NCBI GenBank assembly: GCA_028824685.1
Contig: JAPPCZ010000032.1
Location: 1 to 38,886, forward strand
Source: Candidatus Poribacteria bacterium
Lineage (GTDB): Bacteria; Poribacteria; WGA-4E; WGA-3G
Reading direction: 5' to 3'
Length of the DNA stretch: 38,886 bases
Part shown: positions 16,550 through 25,465 of the stretch, in pieces
Position numbering within the stretch: the stretch's first letter is position 1
How the letters are laid out: each line of letters opens with the position of its first letter
The notes under the pieces: generated by a model
What the model was told of the DNA's origin: nothing
Databases searched by the model: none
What the model saw: the letters and a program-made list of their open reading frames with translations, nothing else
Made by a program: the position numbers and the translations under genes

Positions 16550-18061
16550 ATGTTATCAACACTTATCCGTCGAGAACTTCTTGATAATCTGATGACGTTC
16601 CGATTTATAGCGACGGTTGTTATTATGTTGTTGCTTGTTGTTGCCAATACATTTGTGCTGATTAATGATTATGACCGGCGGTTAGCAAGTTACAATGCTG
16701 CTGTTAATGCGAATCATGAGCGAATGCAGGAAAGAACAACCTATTCGAGTGTAAGTATAAGTTGGGATGTTGTCCGTCCACCAAATCTATTGAGTATATT
16801 CAATGTTGGTTTGGATAAACGGTTGAGTAACGAAATATTTGTATTTTACGGTTTTGTGCCTACACTGTGGGATGGTCAGGTGCATGGATCAACGAATCCG
16901 CTTCTGAATCTCTTCTCATCGATAGATATTGTTTTTATCTTTGAGGTAGTTCTGAGTCTTATGGCACTTATTTTTGCCTACGATGCACTTGCGGGAGAAC
17001 GTGAGCGCGGCACGTTGCGTCTTGTCCTAACACATCCGGTGAGTCGTGCTAAAATCTTATTGGCGAAATACATTAGTGCAATGATGTGTTTGCTGGTACC
17101 ACTTTTGATGAGTTTTCTCTTAGTTGTGATTTTGCTAACGACATCTCCTATTGTATCACTAAAGGTTGATGATTTTCTTCGGATCGGTGGAATTGTCTTA
17201 AGTTCAATCGCGTATTTGTCGATATTTTATCTCATCGGCCTGTTGATTTCAGTAATCACCCGCAGAACAAGCACTGCTTTAATGCTTGCGATGTTTGTCT
17301 GGGGTTTTTTGGTGCTGGTATATCCGAATGTGATCCTTGTTGCGATTACGTCCGCGGAGTCTTCTCAAGAGCGTTTGGTCCCTGCTTTTAATCAAATTGA
17401 ACAGATATGGGAAGAATTCGACAGAGAACGTAAGGACTACCTTGCCAATGATCCTATTCCTGGAGAGGATTCACATCTTGGCGTGGCAGGTGGCTCAGGT
17501 TTTGACGAGATATGGCATAAAGCGAAGTCAACACTTCTATACACCTATTTGGCTATTTCATACGTAAATAAACTTGATGATGAATTTGAACCTCGGGTGC
17601 CGCATGTTCAGAACTATTACCGTACGATCGTACCGAAGACCATTGACGCTGCAGAGCGAGCGTGGCTCGTGCGAAAACAGGCACTTGAATCTGTTTTCTT
17701 TCGACCAGCGATAGTTGATCGGATCTTTTTGAGGTTCTCGCCAGTCGGGATGTATGACGCTGCGACGCAAGCGTGGGCAGGTACAGACCTGTTCGGACTT
17801 AGAGATTTTTACGAGGCGACGCGAAAGTACCGAAGGACTTTGATTGACTATCTTTATGACAAAAACGCATTTGGGGATAGAAAATGGTTTTCTTCTGACA
17901 AAGGGGCGGTGGATTGGGATAGTTCTCCTCAGTTTTCTTTTCAGAGAAGTGATGTGCATGTAAATGCAAAGCGAGCACTACCGGATTTACTGCTGATGCT
18001 CATGATGAACTTAATTCTTTTTTGGGGAATATTTCTTGTTTTCCAAAGGAGTGAAGTGTAG
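16550..18061 (+). CDS. ABC-2 type permease, subfamily B (B2), 503 aa
   Basis: Subfamily B: MLSTLIRRELLDNLMTFRF start, RPPNLLSIFNVGLDKRL in the first loop, YDALAGERERGTLRL then HPVSRAKILLAKYISAM after TM2. The second loop bears SPVGMYDAATQAWAGTDLFG and NAFGDRKWFSSDKGAVDW, ending after TM6 in QRSEV. ATG at 16550 follows GAGAGGAATACGTG; the GTG directly before it (16547) is a less likely start. It has two candidate control signals just upstream, and is followed by a C permease after 163 bases of repeats. Confidence 0.9.
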   Translation: MLSTLIRRELLDNLMTFRFIATVVIMLLLVVANTFVLINDYDRRLASYNAAVNANHERMQERTTYSSVSISWDVVRPPNLLSIFNVGLDKRLSNEIFVFYGFVPTLWDGQVHGSTNPLLNLFSSIDIVFIFEVVLSLMALIFAYDALAGERERGTLRLVLTHPVSRAKILLAKYISAMMCLLVPLLMSFLLVVILLTTSPIVSLKVDDFLRIGGIVLSSIAYLSIFYLIGLLISVITRRTSTALMLAMFVWGFLVLVYPNVILVAITSAESSQERLVPAFNQIEQIWEEFDRERKDYLANDPIPGEDSHLGVAGGSGFDEIWHKAKSTLLYTYLAISYVNKLDDEFEPRVPHVQNYYRTIVPKTIDAAERAWLVRKQALESVFFRPAIVDRIFLRFSPVGMYDAATQAWAGTDLFGLRDFYEATRKYRRTLIDYLYDKNAFGDRKWFSSDKGAVDWDSSPQFSFQRSDVHVNAKRALPDLLLMLMMNLILFWGIFLVFQRSEV

Positions 18062-18224
18062 GATAGTTGTTAGTTATCAGTTCGGTTTTTCTACGAAAAA
18101 CCTTTCAGTTTTCAGTTAAAGAGGTTTGCAGTGGAACCTTCACAGAGAACGGAAGTGTTCCAAGGACTGTCTTAACTGATAACTGATAACCGATAACTGA
18201 AAGCTTATAACTGAGGACTGATAT
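18062..18224. repeat. Inverted TTAGTTATCAGT-type repeats
   Basis: The left part has GTTAGTTATCAGTTCGG and TTTTCAGTT; the right part has repeated AACTGATAACTGATAACC and AACTGAAAG in inverse orientation. They can fold back on each other between B2 and C2. The last unit runs into the ribosome binding site GAGGACTGATAT of the next gene. A related fragment occurs at 27125-27165 upstream of C5. Confidence 0.6.
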
Positions 18225-19631
18225 ATGATTTGGCATATAACAAAACGCGAACTGTATGACAACCTTAACAGCCTCCGATTCGCACTTGCGACTGTGTTGC
18301 TTTTCGTTTTGATGTTGATTAATGCAGTTATCCATGTCCAAGAACATCCTGAGCGTATGCAGAAATATCACGATGCTACCACAGCATCTGTGAGTGCCTT
18401 AATATCTCGGACGGATTTATTTAGCATTGCGCAAGAAGGACCAGGAAATCTTTACAAAAAGCCGTCTTCGCTCTATTTTTGTGCCGAAGGTGGTGACATC
18501 TTTTTGCCAGATTATGCCTACGGCATATCCAGGGTTCAGATCGCCAATAATTTAAGGGCTTTCTGGTCGTTGTATTATCCCGGAGCATTTCCTAATGTAT
18601 TCAATGTACGTCCAGATACTGTCAAAGTAGACTGGGGATTTGTAATCGGGTATGTTCTGAGTCTGATAACGATTCTGTTCACCTTTGATTCTATTTCCGG
18701 TGAGCGCGAACGCGGCACGCTACGATTGATGTTGTCGAATTCAGTGCCACGACACACTGTATTGATTGGCAAATTTTTAGGAGCATTAGTAAGTATTAGC
18801 GTTCCGTTTACTTTTGCGATATTGATGAATCTATCGATAATTTCTGTGTCCAGCGACGTTCATCTTGGTGCAGATGCATGGATACGTTTAATAATTATTT
18901 TCATTATTGCGATTTTGTACCTATGCCTGTTTATTGCGTTAGGTTTGTTAGTTTCGTCATCTGTGCAAAACAGTGTTACGAGCCTTGTGATACTTCTATT
19001 GACGTGGTGTGTTTTTGTCATTTTTATACCGAGTACCTTCGCTTCCATTGCAAGTGGGTTCTCAAGCCCGATGACTTATGATGAATACTTCAAACGTCGA
19101 AACCAAAACATAAAAGAACTCAAGGAAGAATATGTTGCTCTTTTGCAAGAGACGCGTGGATTTCCAGATAAAAAGATACAGATAGATAATGAGTATGTCG
19201 CCAAAGGTACTGAACAAGAGGAACGTTTGTCCCAAGAACAGTTAACTCAACAGATTTCCCAAATTGAACTTGCACGTTCCGTCACTCGTATCTCACCTGT
19301 TACGCTTATGCAGCATCTTCTTGAGGTTTTTGTCGGAACAGGGTTTGAACGGCACCAACAATTTTTAGATAACGTGCAGCGTTATGCACGCGAATATCGA
19401 GAATTCGTCACGGATATGGATAGAGCAGATCCCAATAGTCGTCATATTATTGGGGTTCGAGAAGGTATGTCACAAAAGCCAGTGAATCCGGAGTCAATTC
19501 CGGCATTTGAAGACGAAATTAGTCTCAGTCGTGATTTCAACGCTGCAGCTATTGATTTGTTCTTGTTGATTCTGTTTTTTGTCGTTCTTATGTCAGGTAC
19601 TTATCTTAGGTTCATTTCTGTTGAGGTCTAA
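18225..19631 (+). CDS. ABC-2 type permease, subfamily C (C2), 468 aa
   Basis: Subfamily C: MIWHITKRELYDNLNSLRF start, GPGNLYKKPSSLYFCAEGGD in the first loop, FDSISGERERGTLRL after TM2, then RHTVLIGKFLGALVSI. The second loop has RISPVTLMQHLLEVFVGTGFERH and REYREFVTDMDRADP, and TM6 leads to the end ISVEV. About 40 residues shorter than C1, mainly in the second loop. GAGG lies 8 bases before the ATG. It is the permease nearest to the ATPase gene (294 bases). Confidence 0.9.
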   Translation: MIWHITKRELYDNLNSLRFALATVLLFVLMLINAVIHVQEHPERMQKYHDATTASVSALISRTDLFSIAQEGPGNLYKKPSSLYFCAEGGDIFLPDYAYGISRVQIANNLRAFWSLYYPGAFPNVFNVRPDTVKVDWGFVIGYVLSLITILFTFDSISGERERGTLRLMLSNSVPRHTVLIGKFLGALVSISVPFTFAILMNLSIISVSSDVHLGADAWIRLIIIFIIAILYLCLFIALGLLVSSSVQNSVTSLVILLLTWCVFVIFIPSTFASIASGFSSPMTYDEYFKRRNQNIKELKEEYVALLQETRGFPDKKIQIDNEYVAKGTEQEERLSQEQLTQQISQIELARSVTRISPVTLMQHLLEVFVGTGFERHQQFLDNVQRYAREYREFVTDMDRADPNSRHIIGVREGMSQKPVNPESIPAFEDEISLSRDFNAAAIDLFLLILFFVVLMSGTYLRFISVEV

Positions 19632-19721
19632 TCATGATAGTGAAATCGTTATCGGTAAGGACTCTCAATAATTTGACAATCTTCACTACACAGTGACATT
19701 TCTGGTCCTACCGTTTTTGTC

Positions 19722-19748
19722 AGAACTTTTCAAAGAAAAGTGTGTGTA
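19722..19748 (+). promoter_or_regulatory. Putative ECF promoter of the ATPase operon
   Basis: AGAACTTTTC is followed by GTGTA with 17 bases between AAC (19724-19726) and GTGTA (19744-19748). AACTTTTC and the spacing equal those before the first exported paralogue. A second, looser candidate is TGCAACCTTT at 19831 with CGTCTA at 19855. Either could drive the ATPase gene, which starts at 19926. Confidence 0.5.
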
Positions 19749-19925
19749 ACCTATTAGATGTCCGAAAACCGAATTTATGACAGGAATTCAGATTAGAAAA
19801 TGTTAACCTATAAATTAATGCATAAAAATATGCAACCTTTATACCCTTAAAACGCGTCTATGCAACATAAGCCAATGTTGCTTGAATGTCCAGAATAGAA
19901 ACGCAACCTTGCAAGGAGGCACAAA

Positions 19926-20660
19926 ATGTTAGAAACCCGTGAACTAACGAAAGTCTATAATGAGAACGTTTTAGCTGTCAACGAATTAAACTTAAAAGTG
20001 GAAGATGGTGAAATCTATGTTGTTCTCGGTGCGAACGGTGCTGGTAAAAGCACAACTATATCTATGCTGCTCAACTTCATTGAACCGACAAGCGGCACCG
20101 CACTTGTCGGGGATATCGAAATTCCAAAGTTCCCACTTGAAGCAAAGAAACATCTCGCCTACGTTTCTGAAAACGTTGAACTCTATCGGAACTTTACGGC
20201 ACGCCAAAACTTGTCTTTTTTCGCAAAACTTGGCGGTAGAAAGAAGGTGTCGAATGCGGAACTTGATGAGACACTTGGCAGAGTCGGTTTAGCCGAGGAG
20301 GCGTTTACACGTCGCGTCAAAACTTTCTCTAAAGGGATGCGGCAACGCCTCGGCATTGCAATCGCGATTATGAAAGATGCACAGGCTGTTCTGCTTGACG
20401 AACCAACTTCCGGGCTTGATCCAAAGGGTGGTGCTGATTTCTTGAACCTTTTGCGTCAACTCAAAGAGGAAGGAAAAGCGATCTTTATGTCTACTCACGA
20501 CATCTTCCGCGCAAAGGAGATCGCTGACAGAATCGGAATCCTTGTGCAAGGCAACCTTGAACGAGAATTAACGCGCGACGAAATTCAAAATGAAAATCTT
20601 GAGGAATTATATCTGCACTATGTCGCTGGATACGAACCCGAAGAAGAAGCGAGTGAGTAA
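19926..20660 (+). CDS. ABC transporter ATP-binding protein, 244 aa
   Basis: A complete nucleotide-binding subunit. Walker A is GANGAGKST (35-43). The Q-loop position reads YVSE (79-82), with Glu in place of Gln, a substitution I associate with ABC-2 exporter ATPases. The signature is FSKGMRQR (134-141), Walker B plus D-loop is AVLLDEPTSGLDP (154-166), and the switch His is H191 in STHD. It powers export by an ABC-2 permease. It is the only ATPase gene in the window and follows permease C2, so it may serve several of the twelve permeases. CAAGGAGGCACAAA precedes the ATG. The acidic tail (EPEEEASE) is short. Confidence 0.95.
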   Translation: MLETRELTKVYNENVLAVNELNLKVEDGEIYVVLGANGAGKSTTISMLLNFIEPTSGTALVGDIEIPKFPLEAKKHLAYVSENVELYRNFTARQNLSFFAKLGGRKKVSNAELDETLGRVGLAEEAFTRRVKTFSKGMRQRLGIAIAIMKDAQAVLLDEPTSGLDPKGGADFLNLLRQLKEEGKAIFMSTHDIFRAKEIADRIGILVQGNLERELTRDEIQNENLEELYLHYVAGYEPEEEASE

Positions 20661-20736
20661 AAACACAGTGCATTTTCGGTTAAATTGTAGTACAATTATG
20701 TGGTCTGAAGTTCTCTTATAGACGCTATTCCGGCCT

Positions 20737-20950
20737 CTTGTGAGAGGCGTTTTCAACGCCGATAATTGAGATACAAGCCCTCTCACAAGGGGTAATATTT
20801 GACGTTACAAGTTTAAATCAGGTGTTGGTTGGGTAGAGCGTAGTGAAACCCATAACCGTCAATTTAAGGATATTCCTATTGTTGGAGGGCTTTGTAAGCC
20901 CGATTTTGTCCGCCTCACCCTATAAAATCGGGCTTACAAAGCCCTCCAAC
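20737..20950. repeat. Two intergenic inverted repeats
   Basis: A small hairpin has arms CTTGTGAGAGG (20737-20747) and CCTCTCACAAG (20779-20789). A larger one has perfect 27-bp arms at 20881-20907 and 20924-20950 around 16 bases, containing GGAGGGCTTTGTAAGCCCG. Flanking it, AACCCATAACCGTCAAT near 20848 and TTGACAGTTATAGG near 20970 extend the symmetry imperfectly. The gap 20661-21051 holds no gene. The hairpins probably separate or attenuate ATPase and downstream transcription. Confidence 0.7.
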
Positions 20951-21051
20951 ATGAAAATTAGGCACTGAATTGACAGTTATAGGTTTTCCGCTGTTCTTCC
21001 AACCACTTTAGTAAAACTCATATTAAAACATATACCAATAAAGGAAAAACC

Positions 21052-23310
21052 GTGCAAATTAAAATACTTATGCTGGTTTGCGTCATCATGACGGGGATGT
21101 CTCTGAAAGTTGTGCTGGCAGCAGAGCATGAAGAGACTCCTCCCGCCGATACTGCTGACACAACAAAAACCAGAGATGAGCAGAACCGTCAAATCCTAAT
21201 AGAGACCGCACGTTTAGAGATGGAATTGGCGGAAAACCTGATGAAAAAGAAGCAGATTGAACTTGAGAACTTACAATCGATGATGGAAGAGGAAAACAAC
21301 ATTGTCACAGTCTCGGAGGTAAATAAAGCTGAGGAGGAATATGAGAGTGCTGCCTCAGAATATGAAAAATCGAAACTCAATCTGCAAAAAGTAGAACTTG
21401 ATTCACTCAAAGATGCTTGGCACATCACGGTTGAAAGCACACGTTTATACGAATCACGTGACGGTCGTGAGATGTTTTCTATTACGTTGCAGAATAGTTC
21501 TTTACCTGTCAAATTGGTTGAGAGTTCCAAAGTAATGGGACGAGACATTACCATCAGCGCGCAGATTGATGACATCATCGTAACCATTAAGGAGAAGGAG
21601 AGTTTTGGTTCTGCGGGTGCGATTATTGCCGAACCCTATGAACGCCGAGTCAAAACACTCAAAGAAAATCAGTCTATCACTTTAGAATTTGAGTTAATAA
21701 AAGAGGATGTGCGCGATGTTGTCGTTCACTTGAACTATCTTGATACCCCAGATGAACGCCACATTCACCTGAAACAGGTAGATCCTTACATTTCTGTTGT
21801 ATCCGCAAGGCGTTATAAGGAGGGTGATCGGAGACGTCTGGAACTTGTTATCAAGTATGGTGCAGTGGAAGAGGGAGAAGCGAAGAACACTAAAGTTAAC
21901 ACAGCACAAGAGATCAACAATGTCTATGTCTCCATCAAAGACGAAACCGATGCGATTATCGGGTCGCCTTATGAGTTCCGCATTCCAACTTTAAAGGATG
22001 GACAGGAGAAAACACTTGATTTTGAACTAAGACGGAATGTAGATAGTCTCACGGTTAATCTCCGATACCTGGACAAGGAATATCTATATAAAATCCATCT
22101 TGAAGAGGACACCCGCCATATCTCTATTTTGAGTGCGAAAAAATTTCGCGTTGACAACCAGATGATGGTGACAATTCAACTAAAGAACACGTCAACGACA
22201 GAAGCAATGCCGATCAATGCGACTCCTGAAGAAATCGCAGCGGCAAACGAAATTCGCGCTATTTATGTCTCTTTACTTGATGCCGTAGATAGCACAAATA
22301 TTGTTAAACCGTATGAAGAAAAGATTGCTGTTCTCGGTTACAATGAAACCGTAGAATTGACATTTCAGCTTCAGAAAGACGTTGATAGCCTCAGGGTATC
22401 AATGAAATATCCCGAACTTCCTGAACCTGACATGCGCCTGATCTATCTCCAAAAAGAATCTGCATTGGATGTAGTAAATGTCAGTTCGCTACGTTTTTCA
22501 CAGGAAGGTAATTTAGGGAGCAGTGTCACCTACGATATAACGTTGGATAGGTTGGCAGAGACCGAAAATACGTTCCAATTGCGTGTCATTAACCTGTTGA
22601 ATCGCCTTTCCTTTGAATTCCAAGACCCAGACACACAGTCACGGCAGTCACAGGTCAAGTTTACGCAGGAACAGTCAAAGCGTAACCTGTCACTGATTGT
22701 TTATCTACCGGAAGAATTGGATGCATCCTATCTTGATAGCACGCTTGAGTTCTATGTTGCCGTACTTGATGAAACCGAAGCAAACGAACTCGGTGGAACA
22801 AACAATCGATTGGATTTACCCGCCGAGAGAATCGCCAGCATACAAGGTGGTGTAGAGCGGTTTGAACTGATTCCAAAGGGTGTACCGGAAATTGAAGTTT
22901 CTGTCCAAAATGCGTTCCAAACTATTAAGATTGACGAGCAAGTTAATATGACCGCAAAATTAAAAAATATCGGTACTCGTGATCTCGTTGATATCCGCAT
23001 GCTGGTTGATGTTAACCCGGATTGGAAATATACGGTTTCACCAGAAGTCATCGCATCACTCGGACGAAACGAAGAAACGGAAATACAACTCACACTCAAT
23101 CCGCCTGCTGACATTACGGTAGGAGAATATCAAGCGAAACTCAGCGCGGAAGTAACGGTTGACAACCGAAAATTTCCAGCACGCGACCGTTCTATCACAG
23201 TACTAGTTGAATCAAAATCACAAATGTCGGTAACAACGCTATTGTTTGGTGCGTTGATACTCCTTATGATCGGTATTGTTATCGTTACAATCCGCATTAG
23301 CCGACGGTAG
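21052..23310 (+). CDS. Exported membrane-anchored protein with NEW3-like domain, 752 aa
   Basis: Starts at GTG, with AAAGGAAAAACC upstream. Residues 1-23 are a signal peptide with likely cleavage after VVLA. A Glu-rich coiled coil follows (about 42-115). Residues about 120-470 contain three related beta-type units, each with a Y-V-S-I or similar strand, a PYExR-I-xTL turn and a VDSL-x-V-x-LRYL strand. Near 605-720 lies a NEW3/COG1470-like segment (VNMTAKLKNIGTRDL, then VGEYQAKLSAEVTVDNR). One membrane helix (about 727-747) and a basic end (RISRR) anchor the protein with its bulk outside the cytoplasm. It sits 22 bases before the TolC-like gene, so a shared operon is likely. A bridging role between permease and outer membrane protein is inference. 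Confidence 0.82.
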   Translation: MQIKILMLVCVIMTGMSLKVVLAAEHEETPPADTADTTKTRDEQNRQILIETARLEMELAENLMKKKQIELENLQSMMEEENNIVTVSEVNKAEEEYESAASEYEKSKLNLQKVELDSLKDAWHITVESTRLYESRDGREMFSITLQNSSLPVKLVESSKVMGRDITISAQIDDIIVTIKEKESFGSAGAIIAEPYERRVKTLKENQSITLEFELIKEDVRDVVVHLNYLDTPDERHIHLKQVDPYISVVSARRYKEGDRRRLELVIKYGAVEEGEAKNTKVNTAQEINNVYVSIKDETDAIIGSPYEFRIPTLKDGQEKTLDFELRRNVDSLTVNLRYLDKEYLYKIHLEEDTRHISILSAKKFRVDNQMMVTIQLKNTSTTEAMPINATPEEIAAANEIRAIYVSLLDAVDSTNIVKPYEEKIAVLGYNETVELTFQLQKDVDSLRVSMKYPELPEPDMRLIYLQKESALDVVNVSSLRFSQEGNLGSSVTYDITLDRLAETENTFQLRVINLLNRLSFEFQDPDTQSRQSQVKFTQEQSKRNLSLIVYLPEELDASYLDSTLEFYVAVLDETEANELGGTNNRLDLPAERIASIQGGVERFELIPKGVPEIEVSVQNAFQTIKIDEQVNMTAKLKNIGTRDLVDIRMLVDVNPDWKYTVSPEVIASLGRNEETEIQLTLNPPADITVGEYQAKLSAEVTVDNRKFPARDRSITVLVESKSQMSVTTLLFGALILLMIGIVIVTIRISRR

Positions 23311-23332
23311 AAAACAATTTTTGGAGATTGAA

Positions 23333-24742
23333 ATGAATAAAAGTTTGATGCCGCTGGCAGCCTGCCTATGTTTTATTTTTTTGTTGTTTGTAAATCAAAG
23401 TTTGCTATTCAAAGATGTTGGTCTTGTATATGCCCAGGAACTTGTCTCACTTCGGTCAACTCGTGCAATAGAACTCGCTTTGCAGAACAACGAGGCGGTA
23501 AAAAAAGCGGAAAAAGTAGTAGAACGTGCAAAAGCAAACCTGCGCGTATCTAAAGCAGTATATCTGCCACAAGTTGGGGTTACGAGTCAATATCAACGCC
23601 AAAAAAATGGCGATTTTGATGAAAGAGACTATCTCACCCGTGCACAGATGAGTGTTATCCTCGCCCAATTCGGTGAAATTCCGAGAGGGCTTGACGCCGC
23701 ACAGGAGGAGGTACGCAAGGCAGAGATTGAATACGAACGCGTGAAAAAAGAAACCGTTCATGCTGTTCGGAATCTTTGGCACGATATTACCCTCACACAA
23801 GAGGAAATTAAGCAACGCCGAGCGATTGAGGTAGAACTCCAGAAAAAACTGAAGAGTACACAGACCAAGCACGAAAAAAAACGTATTCCTTATCTCATCC
23901 GCCTCAATACGGAACTTGAATTGTCCGAACAGCAACTTGACCTTAACAAACTCCAACGACGACTTGATGTGGACACAGCAGAACTCATCCGTCTTACCGG
24001 ACTTGATCCGCTGGCACAGGTCGTTCTCTCACAATCCCTCCCTGATGATGATGTAACGTTGGCAGCTGCTGTTGAACTTGCACTTGCTAATCGGCTGGAC
24101 CTACGCGACTTACAAGGTGATATTGCACGTCAAGAACGTCTGGTCGTGGAAACAATATGGAATCGTTTTCCTGAAATCTCTGCTGAAGCACGTTACAAAG
24201 ATCTGCATCTGCTATTGCAACAACATCAACAAAACAGAACTTGGGATGCAAAGGCACTTTATGATCCGGTAATACTTGACCGAGAACGGGATGCCGCCAA
24301 CATTTTTGAAACAAATCCGCGTACACAAGACGGATGGGAGCTGCGTTTCAACCTCAATATTCCGTTATACGATGGGAAAAAGACAGCAAATCTCCGTTCC
24401 GCAGAACTCGCTGAACTGGACAGACTCCAATTAGAATACGTCGAAAAAACGAAACTCATCAAGGTGGCGGTGCGACGTGATTATCGGGAAGTGGCAAACG
24501 CGAAAGAACGGATGGAAATTGAGCAAAAACGTGTGGATATTTTTAGGGAACACCTTCGGGCAATAGAACGGGTCCTTGAAGAAGGCACTGTTGAAATTCA
24601 AGGCTATCGTGGGTTGACTCTCAACGATGCTTTTCAGGCGCAAGCACAATTCACGGGGGCACAGCGGGTTTTTTATCAGGCACGCCGAGATTACGCGAAA
24701 GCAAAGGAAAAACTACGGGAAACAATGGCATGGGTAGAGTAA
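23333..24742 (+). CDS. TolC-family outer membrane efflux protein, 469 aa
   Basis: A signal peptide (hydrophobic about 8-26) is followed by VYAQE, a likely cleavage site. The protein then shows the family's two-fold pattern: STRAIELALQNNEAVKKAEKVVERAKANLRVSKAVYLPQVGVT, seen in pieces near residues 42-85, and DVTLAAAVELALANRLDLRDL at the start of the second half. Long helices alternate with strands, such as FNLNIPLYDGKKTANLRSAE. TolC-type proteins form the outer membrane duct of export machines. The ATG at 23333 follows TTGGAGATTGAA and is preferred over an in-frame start at 23276 inside the previous gene. The family call is firm; the substrate is unknown. Confidence 0.9.
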   Translation: MNKSLMPLAACLCFIFLLFVNQSLLFKDVGLVYAQELVSLRSTRAIELALQNNEAVKKAEKVVERAKANLRVSKAVYLPQVGVTSQYQRQKNGDFDERDYLTRAQMSVILAQFGEIPRGLDAAQEEVRKAEIEYERVKKETVHAVRNLWHDITLTQEEIKQRRAIEVELQKKLKSTQTKHEKKRIPYLIRLNTELELSEQQLDLNKLQRRLDVDTAELIRLTGLDPLAQVVLSQSLPDDDVTLAAAVELALANRLDLRDLQGDIARQERLVVETIWNRFPEISAEARYKDLHLLLQQHQQNRTWDAKALYDPVILDRERDAANIFETNPRTQDGWELRFNLNIPLYDGKKTANLRSAELAELDRLQLEYVEKTKLIKVAVRRDYREVANAKERMEIEQKRVDIFREHLRAIERVLEEGTVEIQGYRGLTLNDAFQAQAQFTGAQRVFYQARRDYAKAKEKLRETMAWVE

Positions 24743-24774
24743 AGATGGCTTTCAGCAGTAGTCTTTTAACTCTG

Positions 24775-24874
24775 TAGGAGCGATCTCCGAATCGCGACCC
24801 GTCTTTTACTTTGTAGGAGCGATCTCCGAATCGCGACCCGTTTGTAGTCGGGAATCGGAGTTCCTCCTACAGAT
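24775..24874. repeat. GATCTCCGAATCGCGAC repeat cluster between convergent genes
   Basis: Two direct copies of TGTAGGAGCGATCTCCGAAT then CGCGACCCGT stand side by side, followed by an inverted partner, GTAGTCGGGAATCGGAG then TTCCTCCTACA. The second copy and the partner can form a long stem. It lies between the ends of the convergent TolC-like gene and the small minus-strand gene, where it may terminate both transcripts. Confidence 0.6.
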
Positions 24875-24879
24875 CAGAC

Positions 24880-25200
24880 CTACGTTTCGTTTTTCTTAAC
24901 TTCGGTATTCTGTGGAGCGTACTTTAAAAATTCCAAATCCCGTAGATGTGGCTCAACGTCCGCTAACTGTGAACGGATCTCCTGCAAATCTACACCTATC
25001 TGCTTCAAATTCGATTCAACTTGCTCATAGGTTTGATTCGAAGATTGTCTTGAGAAATACGATGTTCCCTGCCATATACCTACAAGCACAGCAACTGCTA
25101 TGCCACTAATAAGAACCGCCGTAATAGTGGACAGTACAGCGACGTATTTGAATATCAAAAAGAGCAGCACCCCAAGTAATGTCAGTATTAGAAACAGCAT
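24880..25200 (-). CDS. Small membrane protein with C-terminal coiled coil, 106 aa
   Basis: Two hydrophobic helices (residues about 2-20 and 24-44) are followed by a charged helical tail (about 55-92: NQTYEQVESNLKQIGVDLQEIRSQLADVEPHL) seen in part as heptads. AAAAGGAGGAAATTGT precedes the ATG, a very strong ribosome binding site. It lies 14 bases after the next upstream small gene on the same strand, so they form an operon. No family is recognised. The layout suggests an inner membrane protein with a cytoplasmic coiled coil. Confidence 0.72.
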   Translation of the reverse strand: MLFLILTLLGVLLFLIFKYVAVLSTITAVLISGIAVAVLVGIWQGTSYFSRQSSNQTYEQVESNLKQIGVDLQEIRSQLADVEPHLRDLEFLKYAPQNTEVKKNET

Positions 25201-25214
25201 ACAATTTCCTCCTT

Positions 25215-25442
25215 TTACTCACTACCTTTAGCAATCTGGATAAGCTGCCTAACCTCTTTTTTCAGTGAGATTATTTCTTCCTGAATGTGATTAACATGTT
25301 CTTGTAGTGCCTTTATCTCACTTTTAGTTGCTCCATTGCCTGCACCAGATACCTTTGTAATGAAAGACATAACCATCCAGACGACCCCAAGTATTGTAAC
25401 TGCTATTCCAAACACAATAATCAATGTCAATGTAATTGCCAT
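25215..25442 (-). CDS. Small membrane protein with coiled coil, 75 aa
   Basis: One membrane helix (residues about 3-25) is followed by a short linker and a coiled coil (KSEIKALQEHVNHIQEEIISLKK, in part). Size and layout resemble PspB-type proteins, but I see no diagnostic PspB residues, so no name is given. AGGAGGAATTAAA precedes the ATG at 25442; an upstream in-frame start at 25490 lacks such a site. Upstream lies the same GTTGCA-N10-TGCAAC region as before permease B2, which suggests common control with the transporter genes. Confidence 0.72.
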   Translation of the reverse strand: MAITLTLIIVFGIAVTILGVVWMVMSFITKVSGAGNGATKSEIKALQEHVNHIQEEIISLKKEVRQLIQIAKGSE

Positions 25443-25465
25443 TTTAATTCCTCCTATTGTTGTTC

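Noticed and set aside
19831..19860. TGCAACCTTT...CGTCTA as the main ATPase promoter
   Set aside because: Its spacing is two bases longer than the fixed pattern of the other sites; kept only as a second candidate.
23456..23956. 166-residue minus-strand reading frame
   Set aside because: It is a shadow of the TolC-like gene on the other strand.
25215..25442. Naming the 75-aa protein PspB
   Set aside because: Only size and helix layout agree; no specific residues or psp neighbours support it.
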